Shown one piece after another: positions 52,818 to 61,418 of a stretch of 64,000 nucleotides of DNA; the stretch's first letter is position 1, and each line of letters opens with the position of its first letter. The notes under the pieces were generated by a model. It did not search any database. It was given only the letters and a program-made list of their open reading frames with translations, and was not told the DNA's origin. The DNA comes from Ferruginibacter albus (GTDB lineage Bacteria; Bacteroidota; Bacteroidia; Chitinophagales; Chitinophagaceae): assembly GCF_020042285.1 (NCBI RefSeq), contig NZ_CP083388.1:2196001-2260000 (forward strand). Reading direction: 5' to 3'. The position numbers and the translations under genes are program-made.

Positions 52818-53690
52818 TTATAGTTTATAAAATCTATTTACAAAACGCAGTACATCTTCATTGGAAAAAAATAGCCCGAGCAGTAAAATAAAAACCACTT
52901 CAAACCCGTAGAGCATTAAAAAAATATAAATAGCCAGGTGCAAGATCACTCCTGCTATGATAAGCGGCATTCTGCATTTTTTTACCCAGATTAAAAAAGG
53001 AAAAGTAAGTTCAAAAAGCAAGGTGAAATAAGTGCCCGTTTTTACAAAGAAGGTGTTTTGAACTAAATATGCATTCCAGGCAGTTCCTGCAAATCTATTT
53101 AAAGACATAGCGTAATATAAAGCTGTCCCGTTTCGCCAAACTTCATTATATAGCTTCCCCAATCCTGTGCAGAAATAAGTTATACATAACTGCAGCATCA
53201 GCGAGTAGGCGGCAGCGTTACTAACTATATTAATAAATCTTTTCTTACCCGGGTCTTTAACCGGCTTGCTTTTATACAATACAAAATAATCGTAGGAATT
53301 GGCAAAGACCATATACAATATTACCAGCCTTGCCATTTTATCGCCACCATTTACCATTACAGGATTCAACTGCTGAAAAATATCCGATAAAATAAGAAGC
53401 GTTAATGCAGTCATCCATCTTCCTATGCCTAAGATGTTTAAAACAATAAATACAATAAAAACGTACACCAATATCATATAATGCGCTCTGAAAAAAGGTA
53501 TTCCGTTAATAATATTATCATTACGTACTAAAAAACTTTTAGAGCCATAAAGAATAGTAAGATCCGGCCAATCAATTAACAGTTCTTTCAATAACCATAC
53601 GCTTATAGCAACACGCAAAAAAGCTAAGTAGAAAGATTTTCTATTTTCTCTTCCTGCCCAATCTTCTATTTGCAATAAGCTTTTATACAT
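52818..53690 (-). CDS. HTTM/SdpB-like integral membrane protein
   Basis: 290 aa with about eight hydrophobic segments. The pattern of a Trp/Arg-rich N-terminus ('[28 protein letters not shown]'), 'LILSDIFQQLNPVMVNGGDKMARLVILYMVF' and 'LQLCITYFCTGLGKLYNEVWRNGTALYYAM' matches the HTTM fold (horizontally transferred transmembrane domain, related to vitamin K-dependent carboxylase) and in particular SdpB-type proteins. In Bacillus subtilis SdpB works with SdpA to mature the SdpC killing peptide (family knowledge). It is 3 bp downstream of an SdpA-like gene, so the two are translationally coupled. No SdpC-like peptide gene is visible nearby. Confidence 0.75.
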   Translation of the reverse strand: MYKSLLQIEDWAGRENRKSFYLAFLRVAISVWLLKELLIDWPDLTILYGSKSFLVRNDNIINGIPFFRAHYMILVYVFIVFIVLNILGIGRWMTALTLLILSDIFQQLNPVMVNGGDKMARLVILYMVFANSYDYFVLYKSKPVKDPGKKRFINIVSNAAAYSLMLQLCITYFCTGLGKLYNEVWRNGTALYYAMSLNRFAGTAWNAYLVQNTFFVKTGTYFTLLFELTFPFLIWVKKCRMPLIIAGVILHLAIYIFLMLYGFEVVFILLLGLFFSNEDVLRFVNRFYKL

Positions 53691-53693
53691 AAT

Positions 53694-54320
53694 TTAAAAA
53701 GAAGTGTAATCCGATTGATAGTAAGTATAGGTTTTCGGAACGTATTTTAAATCATTCCGTTCTTCAAATGGTTTCAAATAAGTGGTGGTGATCATTATCT
53801 TATATTCTTTTCCTGCAGTATCTGTCTTTTTTTGAAGCAATACATACCGACAATAATTATCCAGTGTTTTAAGCGCTGTTTGATACGCTTTATCTTTTTG
53901 CGCTAGCAAAGGCAAGCTTTGCTTGCCTAATGTATCTTCATTTATCAGTTTTTGAAAGCTTTGTCCTTTAACTTTTGCAACAGTAACGTAATGGGTGAGC
54001 AGCTTGTCCAGTATAAAATAATGCTGATTGAATGGTGCAGTTTTAGCTTTAAGCGAAAAATTTTCGCTCATCAAATTCATTGTATCTGTTAGCCCTGTTT
54101 TTTTATTGCGGAGTAATAGGGTCAGCTCATCATTTGCATCAAAATTTTTATAGAACAATGCCCAGGTGTGACTAAATCTTCTGCTCAACCCTGGAAAATG
54201 CTTTGCTAATGTATCATTCGGCGTACTAGTGGAAATAGAGAACGCAGCACTTGCAATCCAGAATAAAACAAATGCAATAACAACAATACTCGATAGCGTT
54301 TTATAGAAACCGGGTTTCAT
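53694..54320 (-). CDS. SdpA/DUF5819-like membrane-anchored protein
   Basis: 208 aa. One N-terminal transmembrane helix ('TLSSIVVIAFVLFWIASAAF') is followed by a soluble extracytoplasmic domain with 'FSHTWALFYKNFDANDELTLLL', resembling the 'W.LFAP.P' opening of DUF5819/SdpA proteins. It is the first gene of a two-gene unit with the HTTM/SdpB-like protein (3-bp gap). Pairing rather than sequence alone carries the call. An alternative is an uncharacterised HTTM accessory subunit. Confidence 0.6.
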   Translation of the reverse strand: MKPGFYKTLSSIVVIAFVLFWIASAAFSISTSTPNDTLAKHFPGLSRRFSHTWALFYKNFDANDELTLLLRNKKTGLTDTMNLMSENFSLKAKTAPFNQHYFILDKLLTHYVTVAKVKGQSFQKLINEDTLGKQSLPLLAQKDKAYQTALKTLDNYCRYVLLQKKTDTAGKEYKIMITTTYLKPFEERNDLKYVPKTYTYYQSDYTSF

Positions 54321-54410
54321 GCATTAAATATAAGAGAATAATAAAAGCAAAATGCAATTAGAGCCTATGATGAGGTAGAGATGGTCCTCTTTTATTCATA
54401 TTGATACGGA

Positions 54411-55541
54411 TCAATTCAACAACTGTTTCACTTTTTCGATCACTGTATCCACTTCTTCTTTTGTATTGTGCTTACTAAAGCTGAAACGCACCGTAACCAG
54501 GTTTGGATCATTGCTGATAGCCGCCATTACATGTGAACCGATATTAGTGCCAGAGCTGCAGGCGCTGCCTCCACTTACACAGACATTGTTAATATCAAGA
54601 TTATATAACAGCATTTCCGATTTTGCAGTAGAAGGAAAATTTACGCTCAAAACAGTGTATAAGGTTTTCTCCAACACATCTCCGTTAAAGCTTACGCCCG
54701 GTATTTTATCTTGCAATTCATCATGCATATATTTTTTTAATGCAGAAATGTATGCACTATCTTTTTCATGATTTTCTATGCTTAACTCTAACGCTTTTGC
54801 CAGTCCAACTATTCCATAAATATTTTCTGTACCCGCACGCATATTTCTTTCCTGCCCGCCACCATGTATATACGGATCGATCTTTACGTCGCCATTAATG
54901 TACAACAATCCTGCTCCTTTCGGGCCATGAAATTTGTGTGCAGAAGCGCTCACAAAATGAACATGAATATTTTTCAGGTTCACCAATAGATGCCCGATGG
55001 TTTGCACCATATCGCTATGAAAATATGCGTTGTATTTTTCGCATAACTCTCCTACTCTTTTAATGCTTAGCAAATTTCCAATTTCGTTATTGGCATGCAT
55101 TAACGTTACCAATGTTTTTTCCTGGGAGGATGAAAGCAATTCTTCCAAATGAGTAAAATCTACCTGTCCGTTTGATAACAGCTTTACATAACTCACTTTT
55201 ACATCTTCTTTTTTATTGAGATGCTGAACAGTATGCAATGTTGCATGATGTTCAATAGCAGAAGTAATAATATGAGTGCATTCCAGGTCTTTTACAGCAG
55301 CATTCAATACGGTGTTAGTGCTTTCTGTACCGCAACTTGTAAAGAATATCTCAGAGGGATGTGTATTTAAGATTTTTGCAACCGATTTACGGGCATTTTC
55401 TACCGCCATTCTCGTTTCTCGTCCGTAAGAATAAATAGAAGAAGGGTTTCCAAACTTTTCGGTCAGATAAGGCATCATTGCTTCCAGTACCTGCGGGTCG
55501 AGCGAAGTGGTAGCTGCATTATCAAAATAGATTCTCTGCAT
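54411..55541 (-). CDS. Cysteine desulfurase (NifS/IscS-like)
   Basis: 376 aa, PLP-dependent class V aminotransferase fold. Releases sulfur from cysteine for Fe-S clusters or tRNA thiolation. 'IYFDNAATTSLDPQVLEAM' at the N-terminus, 'GTESTNTVLNAAV', 'MHANNEIGNL', the PLP-lysine region 'VSASAHKFHGPKGAGLLYI', 'GGGQERNMRAGTENIYG' and the persulfide Cys in 'CVSGGSACSSGTNIGSHV' are all present. It stands alone, with a candidate -7 box directly upstream. Not clustered with the A-type carrier at 37169. Confidence 0.95.
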   Translation of the reverse strand: MQRIYFDNAATTSLDPQVLEAMMPYLTEKFGNPSSIYSYGRETRMAVENARKSVAKILNTHPSEIFFTSCGTESTNTVLNAAVKDLECTHIITSAIEHHATLHTVQHLNKKEDVKVSYVKLLSNGQVDFTHLEELLSSSQEKTLVTLMHANNEIGNLLSIKRVGELCEKYNAYFHSDMVQTIGHLLVNLKNIHVHFVSASAHKFHGPKGAGLLYINGDVKIDPYIHGGGQERNMRAGTENIYGIVGLAKALELSIENHEKDSAYISALKKYMHDELQDKIPGVSFNGDVLEKTLYTVLSVNFPSTAKSEMLLYNLDINNVCVSGGSACSSGTNIGSHVMAAISNDPNLVTVRFSFSKHNTKEEVDTVIEKVKQLLN

Positions 55542-55548
55542 AAGGGCG

Positions 55549-55556
55549 CAAATTTA
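55549..55556 (-). promoter_or_regulatory. Candidate -7 promoter box for the cysteine desulfurase
   Basis: The minus strand reads TAAATTTG followed by CGCCC just before the ATG. This leaves almost no leader, suggesting a very short or absent 5'UTR. Confidence 0.35.
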
Positions 55557-55611
55557 TGCAAAATCCTTTATGCTATAAATTGATTACAATCATTATCAAA
55601 ATTAACCAGGA

Positions 55612-56994
55612 TCACATGGCTTCTCTGATATCCTGCATAATGCGCTTGGCAATATTATCGGCGGTAGTTTCAAAGCTGCTTTCTGCATAAATGCGAATGA
55701 TGGGCTCTGTATTACTGGTGCGGAGATGCACCCAGTCATTTTCAAAATCTATCTTTAATCCATCTACTGTACTAAATGGATTGTTCTTGTATTTGGTTTG
55801 TATCTGCCCGAATATTTTATTTACATCAAATCCTTTATTAAGCTCGATCTTATTCTTACTCATAAAATAATCAGGATACGTATTACGCAGCTGTTTGATC
55901 GTTTTTTTGCTTTGTGCCAAATGACTTAAGAACAATGCAATACCAATTAAAGCATCACGTCCATAATGCAGATCCGGAACAATGATTCCACCGTTACCCT
56001 CACCACCTATCACGGCATTTACTTCTTTCATTTTGTTCACTACATTCACTTCACCAACTGCGCTTGCAAAATATTCTCCACCATGTTTTACGGTAACATC
56101 TTTCAATGCTCTTGTAGAGGACATATTGGAAACGGTATTGCCTTTTCTTTTGCTTAATACATAATCAGCAACAGCAACCAAGGTATATTCTTCGCCGAAC
56201 ATGCTGCCATCCTCACAAACAAAGCAAAGTCTGTCCACATCAGGATCTACAGCAATACCTAAGTCCGCTTTTTGCTTCACTACTTCTGCACTTAATTGGG
56301 TAAGATGTTCGGGTAATGGTTCAGGATTGTGTGCAAACTTGCCGGTTACCTCTTCATTCAATACAATAATATCTTTTATACCTAATGCTTTTAATATAGC
56401 AGGAACAGCAATAGCACCGGTACTATTCACTGCATCTACTACTACTTTAAAATTTGCTTTTTTGATCGCTGCAACATCTGTCAGATCATAAGCCAGGATA
56501 GCATCTATATGTTTTTGCAAAGAAGTATTATCTGTCTGTACAGCCCCTAATTTATCTACTGAAACAAAATTGAATTCTTCTTTTTCTGCTATCTCTAATA
56601 CTTTTTTCCCTTCTTCTCCATTAATAAATTCTCCTTTGCTATTTAATAGCTTTAGTGCATTCCATTCTTTTGGGTTATGGCTGGCTGTTAATATGATGCC
56701 GCCTGCTGCTTTTTCAAATACTACTGCCATTTCAACGGTTGGTGTAGTACTGTAATCTAAATCGAGTACATCTAACCCCAAAGCAGTTAGGGTATTTATC
56801 ACTAATTGCTTTACCATCGCACCGCTTATGCGTCCATCGCGACCGATGACTATTTTTTTATTATTGGGATCTTGCTGAAGCAATAAAGAACCAAATGCTG
56901 CTGTAAATTTTACAACATCTATAGGAGTAAGATTATCGCCGGACTTTCCACCAATAGTGCCACGTATACCGGAGATGCTTTTTATGAGTGCCAT
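55612..56994 (-). CDS. glmM: Phosphoglucosamine mutase
   Basis: 460 aa, cytoplasmic. Converts glucosamine-6-phosphate to glucosamine-1-phosphate for peptidoglycan and LPS synthesis. 'ISGIRGTIGG' at the N-terminus; the phosphoserine loop 'GIILTASHNPKEWNALKLL'; the metal loop 'GIAVDPDVDRLCFV'; the sugar-binding loop 'GGEGNGGIIVPD'; and the phosphate-binding 'RTSNTEPIIRIYAES'. The EWNALK context after the Ser loop is the form usual in Bacteroidota and archaea, so a phosphomannomutase/phosphoglucomutase role cannot be wholly excluded. A TATCTTTG box precedes it. Confidence 0.9.
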   Translation of the reverse strand: MALIKSISGIRGTIGGKSGDNLTPIDVVKFTAAFGSLLLQQDPNNKKIVIGRDGRISGAMVKQLVINTLTALGLDVLDLDYSTTPTVEMAVVFEKAAGGIILTASHNPKEWNALKLLNSKGEFINGEEGKKVLEIAEKEEFNFVSVDKLGAVQTDNTSLQKHIDAILAYDLTDVAAIKKANFKVVVDAVNSTGAIAVPAILKALGIKDIIVLNEEVTGKFAHNPEPLPEHLTQLSAEVVKQKADLGIAVDPDVDRLCFVCEDGSMFGEEYTLVAVADYVLSKRKGNTVSNMSSTRALKDVTVKHGGEYFASAVGEVNVVNKMKEVNAVIGGEGNGGIIVPDLHYGRDALIGIALFLSHLAQSKKTIKQLRNTYPDYFMSKNKIELNKGFDVNKIFGQIQTKYKNNPFSTVDGLKIDFENDWVHLRTSNTEPIIRIYAESSFETTADNIAKRIMQDIREAM

Positions 56995-57016
56995 TCGCTG
57001 CCGTTGTTTTAGGGCG

Positions 57017-57024
57017 CAAAGATA
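57017..57024 (-). promoter_or_regulatory. Candidate -7 promoter box for glmM
   Basis: The minus strand reads TATCTTTG followed by CGCCC, 23 bp before the ATG. The same TAnnTTTGCGCCC layout precedes the cysteine desulfurase. Confidence 0.4.
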
Positions 57025-57144
57025 GAGAGATTCTTATTTACGATTTTAGATTACGATGCACGATTTTATTATGAGTTACAGACCTCGATATTTTATATTG
57101 AAGTAATCAATCTCATAGAATCATTAATTTTTAATTATCAATTA

Positions 57145-58299
57145 TTAATTACTCATAATCCACTTGTAGAACTCCGGAAACCATTGTCTCCAGGCTTTTT
57201 CATTATGCTGCGCATTGGGATCGATCCTCTCGGTAGTTTTTACTTTTGTTCCCGAAAGCTTGGTTTCAATTGATCGCATATCATTGATCATCTCCATTGG
57301 TTCGCTACCTTCCTTACCTCCGGCATAAAAGAATATTTTTCCTGTAAGATTATTTTTTAATGACTCAGTAGCTGTTTGTATCTCAGGTGCGATCCAGAAT
57401 GAAGGGGAAAATACGCCGGCTTTACCAAATACATCGGGATGTTTCAATATAGCATAGTAAGAAATTAAACCGCCCATTGAACTACCTGCAATGATGGTAT
57501 TTTGTTTGGAGGAAAGTGTATGATAATGCTGATCGATATAAGGTTTTAAAGTTGCTATTAAAAAATCAATGTATTGATCGCCTTCCCCTTTGCCAAAGCG
57601 TTCATTGCTGTAAGGATTGTATTCATTCAATCGTTGAGGTCCGCAATCAATACCTACAACAATACAAGGTGCAATACCCTTGTTAATTAATGAATCCAAC
57701 GTTTCATCAATACCCCATTCTCCATAACCGGATGTATACGCATCAAACAGGTTTTGTCCGTCATGCATATATAAGACCGGATAATGCTTATTACTCGTTC
57801 CATAATCTGCCGGCAAATAGATCCATATTCTTCTTGTTCTGTTCAATTGCGGAATAAAAAAAGCAGTATCAAAGATGTGAACATTCAATGATGCAGTGTG
57901 TTGTTTTCCTTTTACAGGAAATTGATCTTTCCATGCGCCAATATAATACACTGTAAACTTTGCTTTATCTGCTCTTAAAGAATGATTGGATACATCTTCG
58001 CCTTTTGCATTACACTCAACGGTATTCCAACCACCTTTGGTGAATTTAAATTCAAGATGAGTGTCCTTGTCAAAACTTGCTATTAAATAATTGGATCCAG
58101 CTTCATCTTTTTTAAATCGAAAGGATGTATCCGCAGGATTCCAACCGTTTATGTTAGAAGCTAAATAATAAGTATTTGCTTTCGCAGATACAGAAGTATC
58201 TACTAAAATAAACTCGCAGGTATCTTTTTGTGCAATTGATCTTACTCCCCAAAAAAAGAGAATAACCAACAGTTTATATCGTAAATTTAAGAAGCGCAT
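57145..58299 (-). CDS. CBM-esterase: starch-binding-like domain plus CE1/Fes-type alpha/beta hydrolase
   Basis: 384 aa, signal peptide MRFLNLRYKLLVILFFWGVRSIA. Residues about 25-120 form a CBM20/48-like beta domain ('YYLASNINGWNPADTSFRF', 'LEFKFTKGGWNTVECN'). Residues about 135-384 are an esterase of the enterochelin/feruloyl-esterase type: 'RRIWIYLPADYG', 'PVLYMHDGQNLFDA', 'EWGIDETLDSLI', the nucleophile Ser in 'IAGSSMGGLISYYAI', and the terminal 'AQHNEKAWRQWFPEF' with the catalytic His. It probably removes acyl groups from a glycan or hydrolyses siderophore esters. It is not linked to a PUL here. The start lies 74 bp from a divergent SGNH lipoprotein gene. Confidence 0.88.
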   Translation of the reverse strand: MRFLNLRYKLLVILFFWGVRSIAQKDTCEFILVDTSVSAKANTYYLASNINGWNPADTSFRFKKDEAGSNYLIASFDKDTHLEFKFTKGGWNTVECNAKGEDVSNHSLRADKAKFTVYYIGAWKDQFPVKGKQHTASLNVHIFDTAFFIPQLNRTRRIWIYLPADYGTSNKHYPVLYMHDGQNLFDAYTSGYGEWGIDETLDSLINKGIAPCIVVGIDCGPQRLNEYNPYSNERFGKGEGDQYIDFLIATLKPYIDQHYHTLSSKQNTIIAGSSMGGLISYYAILKHPDVFGKAGVFSPSFWIAPEIQTATESLKNNLTGKIFFYAGGKEGSEPMEMINDMRSIETKLSGTKVKTTERIDPNAQHNEKAWRQWFPEFYKWIMSN

Positions 58300-58373
58300 C
58301 TTTTCTTATTTAAAGTTGTAACAAAGATTCTGGTTTTTAAAACCAAATGAATTTTGAAATACGTATGTAAATT

Positions 58374-59159
58374 ATGAAAACAATTATATTGTTTGAATTT
58401 TTACTGGTTCTATTGCAGGGTACAAGTTCCTGCTCAAAACCTTCTATTTATCAAATGCCGGTTATTCCTATAGACACTACTATTACAACTCCTCCTATTG
58501 ACACTACCGTTACTATTCCTGTTGATACTATCCCCAATAATCCTCCTGATACTTCTACAAAAACTTATTTAGCCTTAGGCGATTCCTATACCATTGGTCA
58601 GTCTATTCCTGCTGCTCAAAACTATCCTAATCAAACCGTAACGATCTTAAATAACAACGTTTACCATTTTGCTCCTCCTGAAATCATTGCTGTTACCGGT
58701 TGGACAACAGCGAATCTCTTAAATGCGATCAGCAACAAACCTGCAACAACTCCTTATGATATTGTAACATTATTGATCGGTGTTAACAATCAATACCAGG
58801 GAAGAACAAAAGCAGAATACGAAACAGAGTTTACGACATTATTACAAAGATCTATTGCATATGCAGGTGATAAACCCTCGCATGTTGTTGTATTATCAAT
58901 TCCTGATTATGCAGTTTCTCCATTTGGGCAAGGCTCCGGAATTACTACTTATATATCTGCACAAATTGATTCTTTCAATTTGATCAATAAGCATGTGTCT
59001 GATGCGTATCACGTGAACTATCTTGATATAACAGGCATTAGTCGCCAGGCACTTAACAACCCAAGCTTATTTGCAAGTGATGGATTGCATTTTTCGGGAA
59101 AAGAATATGCAATATGGTCTATAAGTTTAGCCGGGATTATTGAAAAGGTATTGAAGTAA
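58374..59159 (+). CDS. SGNH/GDSL hydrolase lipoprotein
   Basis: A 261-aa lipoprotein: 'LLVLLQGTSSC' lipobox, then a low-complexity linker of Pro/Thr/Asp repeats ('IDTTITTPPIDTTVTIPVDT', residues about 32-62), then an SGNH domain. Block I is 'YLALGDSYTIGQ' (Ser nucleophile), block III 'TLLIGVNNQYQG', and block V 'FASDGLHFSGKEY' with the Asp-x-x-His pair. The linker holds the esterase away from the membrane. Divergent from the CBM-esterase at 57145-58299, an association worth noting since both are exported esterases. Confidence 0.9.
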   Translation: MKTIILFEFLLVLLQGTSSCSKPSIYQMPVIPIDTTITTPPIDTTVTIPVDTIPNNPPDTSTKTYLALGDSYTIGQSIPAAQNYPNQTVTILNNNVYHFAPPEIIAVTGWTTANLLNAISNKPATTPYDIVTLLIGVNNQYQGRTKAEYETEFTTLLQRSIAYAGDKPSHVVVLSIPDYAVSPFGQGSGITTYISAQIDSFNLINKHVSDAYHVNYLDITGISRQALNNPSLFASDGLHFSGKEYAIWSISLAGIIEKVLK

Positions 59160-59184
59160 GAAACTCGTTCAATAATGATATGCC

Positions 59185-59208
59185 GTACAAGAGAGTGACA
59201 CAACGATG
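59185..59208 (-). repeat. Dispersed repeat fragment matching 21058-21081
   Basis: The reverse complement, starting catcgttgtgtcactctctt, matches 22 of 24 bases of the sequence at the start of the GH3 gene near 21060. It lies between two convergent genes. Confidence 0.55.
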
Positions 59209-59221
59209 TTGAACAAAAAAC

Positions 59222-59253
59222 AAATGCCTGTTACATAAAAGTAACAGGCATTT
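59222..59253. terminator. Bidirectional terminator between SGNH lipoprotein and accC
   Basis: aaatgcctgttac / gtaacaggcattt, 13-bp perfect stem, 6-nt loop, flanked by A and T runs. It serves two convergent genes. Confidence 0.85.
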
Positions 59254-59273
59254 ATCTTATCATTAAAAGATGT

Positions 59274-60611
59274 TTATTGCATCTTAAACGTTTCCAAAAA
59301 TTTAGTAGTAAAGTTTCCTTTGCGGAAATCTTCGTTGCGCATTAATTGCTGATGAAATGGAATGGTAGTTTTAATTCCTTCAATTACATACTCACTTAAC
59401 GCACGACTCATAGTATCAATCGCCTCTTCTCGAGTACGGGCAACAGCAATGATCTTAGCGATCATACTATCATAATAAGGAGGAATTACATAACCTGCAT
59501 ACACATGACTGTCTATACGAACACCATGTCCACCGGGTTGGTGCAACACCGTTATTTTACCAGGACTCGGACGAAAATCATTGTAAGGATCCTCAGCGTT
59601 GATACGACACTCGATCGCATGCATTTCAGGATAATAATTGTTACCGCTTATTTTATGACCTGCTGCAATCTTTATTTGTTCTTTAATTAAATCGTAATTG
59701 ATAACTTCTTCCGTTACGCAATGTTCTACTTGTATACGTGTATTCATTTCCATGAAATAGAAATTGCGGTGCTTATCTACCAGGAACTCAATGGTACCTA
59801 CACTTTCATAGTTGATAGCAGCAGCAGCCTTAATAGCCGCTTGTCCCATTTTTTCCCGCAACTCAGGAGTCATGAATGGCGAAGGTGATTCTTCTACCAA
59901 TTTCTGGTGACGACGCTGAATAGAACAATCACGCTCACTTAAATGACAAACATTACCAAACTGGTCGCCGGCAACCTGTATCTCTATATGGCGTGGCTCT
60001 TCCACAAACTTTTCCATGTAAATGCCATCATTCTTAAACGATGCTGCAGCTTCTGCCTTGGCATTATCGTAAGACTTTTCAATTTCTGCCTCACTCCAAA
60101 CCACCCGCATACCTTTACCACCACCGCCGGCAGTAGCTTTCAATATTACCGGATAACCAATTTCGTTTGCAGATGCTTTTGCATGTTCTACACTTTGCAA
60201 TAAGCCTTCCACACCCGGCACAACAGGAACGCCTGCTTTTATCATGGTTTCTTTAGCAGTCACCTTGTCTCCCATGGAGTTGATCATTTCAGGAGTTGGT
60301 CCAATGAACTTGATTCCATGATCCAAACATATTTGTGCAAACTTTGAATTCTCTGCTAAAAACCCATAACCAGGGTGAATAGCATCGGCATTGGTAATTT
60401 CTGCCGCCGCCATAATGTGAGGAATATTCAAATAAGATTCTGAACTGGCTGGCTTGCCGATACAAACTGCTTCATCCGCAAAACGCACATGCAGGCTGTC
60501 TTTATCAGCAGTTGAATAAATAGCCACCGTTTTAATGCCCATTTCTCTGCAGGTTCTTATTACACGCAAGGCAATCTCTCCACGGTTGGCAATCAATATT
60601 TTTTTAAACAC
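59274..60611 (-). CDS. accC: Biotin carboxylase subunit of acetyl-CoA carboxylase, GTG start
   Basis: 445 aa. ATP-dependent carboxylation of biotin on BCCP, the first step of fatty-acid synthesis. '[21 protein letters not shown]' is the N-terminus. The start codon is GTG (60609-60611), supported by a TGA three codons upstream in frame. ATP-grasp motifs: '[14 protein letters not shown]', '[14 protein letters not shown]', '[22 protein letters not shown]' and '[18 protein letters not shown]'. Length is normal for AccC. It follows accB on the same strand after a 110-bp spacer that carries a 20-bp inverted repeat. Confidence 0.97.
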   Translation of the reverse strand: MFKKILIANRGEIALRVIRTCREMGIKTVAIYSTADKDSLHVRFADEAVCIGKPASSESYLNIPHIMAAAEITNADAIHPGYGFLAENSKFAQICLDHGIKFIGPTPEMINSMGDKVTAKETMIKAGVPVVPGVEGLLQSVEHAKASANEIGYPVILKATAGGGGKGMRVVWSEAEIEKSYDNAKAEAAASFKNDGIYMEKFVEEPRHIEIQVAGDQFGNVCHLSERDCSIQRRHQKLVEESPSPFMTPELREKMGQAAIKAAAAINYESVGTIEFLVDKHRNFYFMEMNTRIQVEHCVTEEVINYDLIKEQIKIAAGHKISGNNYYPEMHAIECRINAEDPYNDFRPSPGKITVLHQPGGHGVRIDSHVYAGYVIPPYYDSMIAKIIAVARTREEAIDTMSRALSEYVIEGIKTTIPFHQQLMRNEDFRKGNFTTKFLETFKMQ

Positions 60612-60625
60612 GAGATTTCAATTAA

Positions 60626-60724
60626 TAATTAAAAATTAATAATTAAAAATTATAGAACTGTAATTAAAAAGTGAGCGGCAACAATGCAACCCATTATTAA
60701 TTACTAATTATTAATTTTTAATTA
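60626..60724. repeat. AT-only 20-bp inverted repeat in the accB-accC spacer
   Basis: taattaaaaattaataatta at 60626-60645 is perfectly inverted at 60705-60724, with 59 bp between. The right arm overlaps the accB stop. A 15-bp part (attaatttttaatta) recurs at 57123-57137 upstream of another gene end, so it is probably a dispersed AT element. Confidence 0.55.
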
Positions 60725-61198
60725 AGATGGATCTACAAGGAACAAAGGCTGGTCGTACTCAACCGGGCTGGCATCTTCTACCAACACCTTTACTATTTTA
60801 CCTTTTACTTCACTTTCAATTTCGTTGAAAAGCTTCATTGCTTCGATGATGCAAACTACCGAGCCTTCTTCCACTTCATCGCCGATATTGATAAAAACAG
60901 GTTTACCCGGACCCGCCTGGCGATAGAAGGTTCCTATCATCGGGCTTTTAATAGTGATCAGGTTATCTGCTTTTGGAGTTTCTGCTTTTGGAGCCGGAGC
61001 GGCTGCTTGAGTTGGTGCTGGTGGCGGAGGAGGTGCTATTGGTTGTTGTCCCGAAGGAATGTTATAAACCTGGTGGCTTGGAACGTAGTCCTTCTTCTGC
61101 TTCAGGGTTATTTTGGTTCCTTCTTCCTCAATCGTTATCTCGCCAATATTACTTTTATTAATGAGCTTAATAAGCTCCTGAATCTTTTTTAAATCCAT
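60722..61198 (-). CDS. accB: Biotin carboxyl carrier protein of acetyl-CoA carboxylase
   Basis: 158 aa. The N-terminal region 'DLKKIQELIKLINKSNIGEITIEEEGTKITLKQ' (residues 2-34) is typical of AccB. A Pro/Ala-rich linker follows (about 50-75, 'APPPPPAPTQAAAPAPKAET'). The C-terminal biotinyl domain has the biotin-accepting Lys in 'IIEAMKLFNEIESE', with Phe in place of the usual Met after Lys-Leu, and the protruding thumb 'YRQAGPGKPVFINIGDEVE'. Carries carboxybiotin between AccC and the carboxyltransferase. First gene of the accBC unit. Confidence 0.97.
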   Translation of the reverse strand: MDLKKIQELIKLINKSNIGEITIEEEGTKITLKQKKDYVPSHQVYNIPSGQQPIAPPPPPAPTQAAAPAPKAETPKADNLITIKSPMIGTFYRQAGPGKPVFINIGDEVEEGSVVCIIEAMKLFNEIESEVKGKIVKVLVEDASPVEYDQPLFLVDPS

Positions 61199-61367
61199 GT
61201 TTAGTTCGTTAAATGGTCTTTTTTAGAAAAACGGAACGGCTAAGATAGGGAATGATTTACCAATAAACCAAATAATGAGAAATAAAAAAATTCACAATTT
61301 TTGTGAAAAACGGTTCAAAATCGTTCAAAAATGGCTGAAAAACCATCAAAAAAGCCCAAAAACAAAA

Positions 61368-61393
61368 AAGCTGATTTTTGAAAAATTAGCTTT
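61368..61393 (-). terminator. Terminator-like hairpin after efp
   Basis: On the minus strand AAAGCTAATTTTT and AAAAATCAGCTTT pair with one mismatch, followed by Ts. It lies about 25 bp after the efp stop. The remaining gap to accB (61199-61367) is A-rich with no other supportable feature. Confidence 0.65.
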
Positions 61394-61418
61394 CAGTATC
61401 GCTATAAAATCTTGTTGA

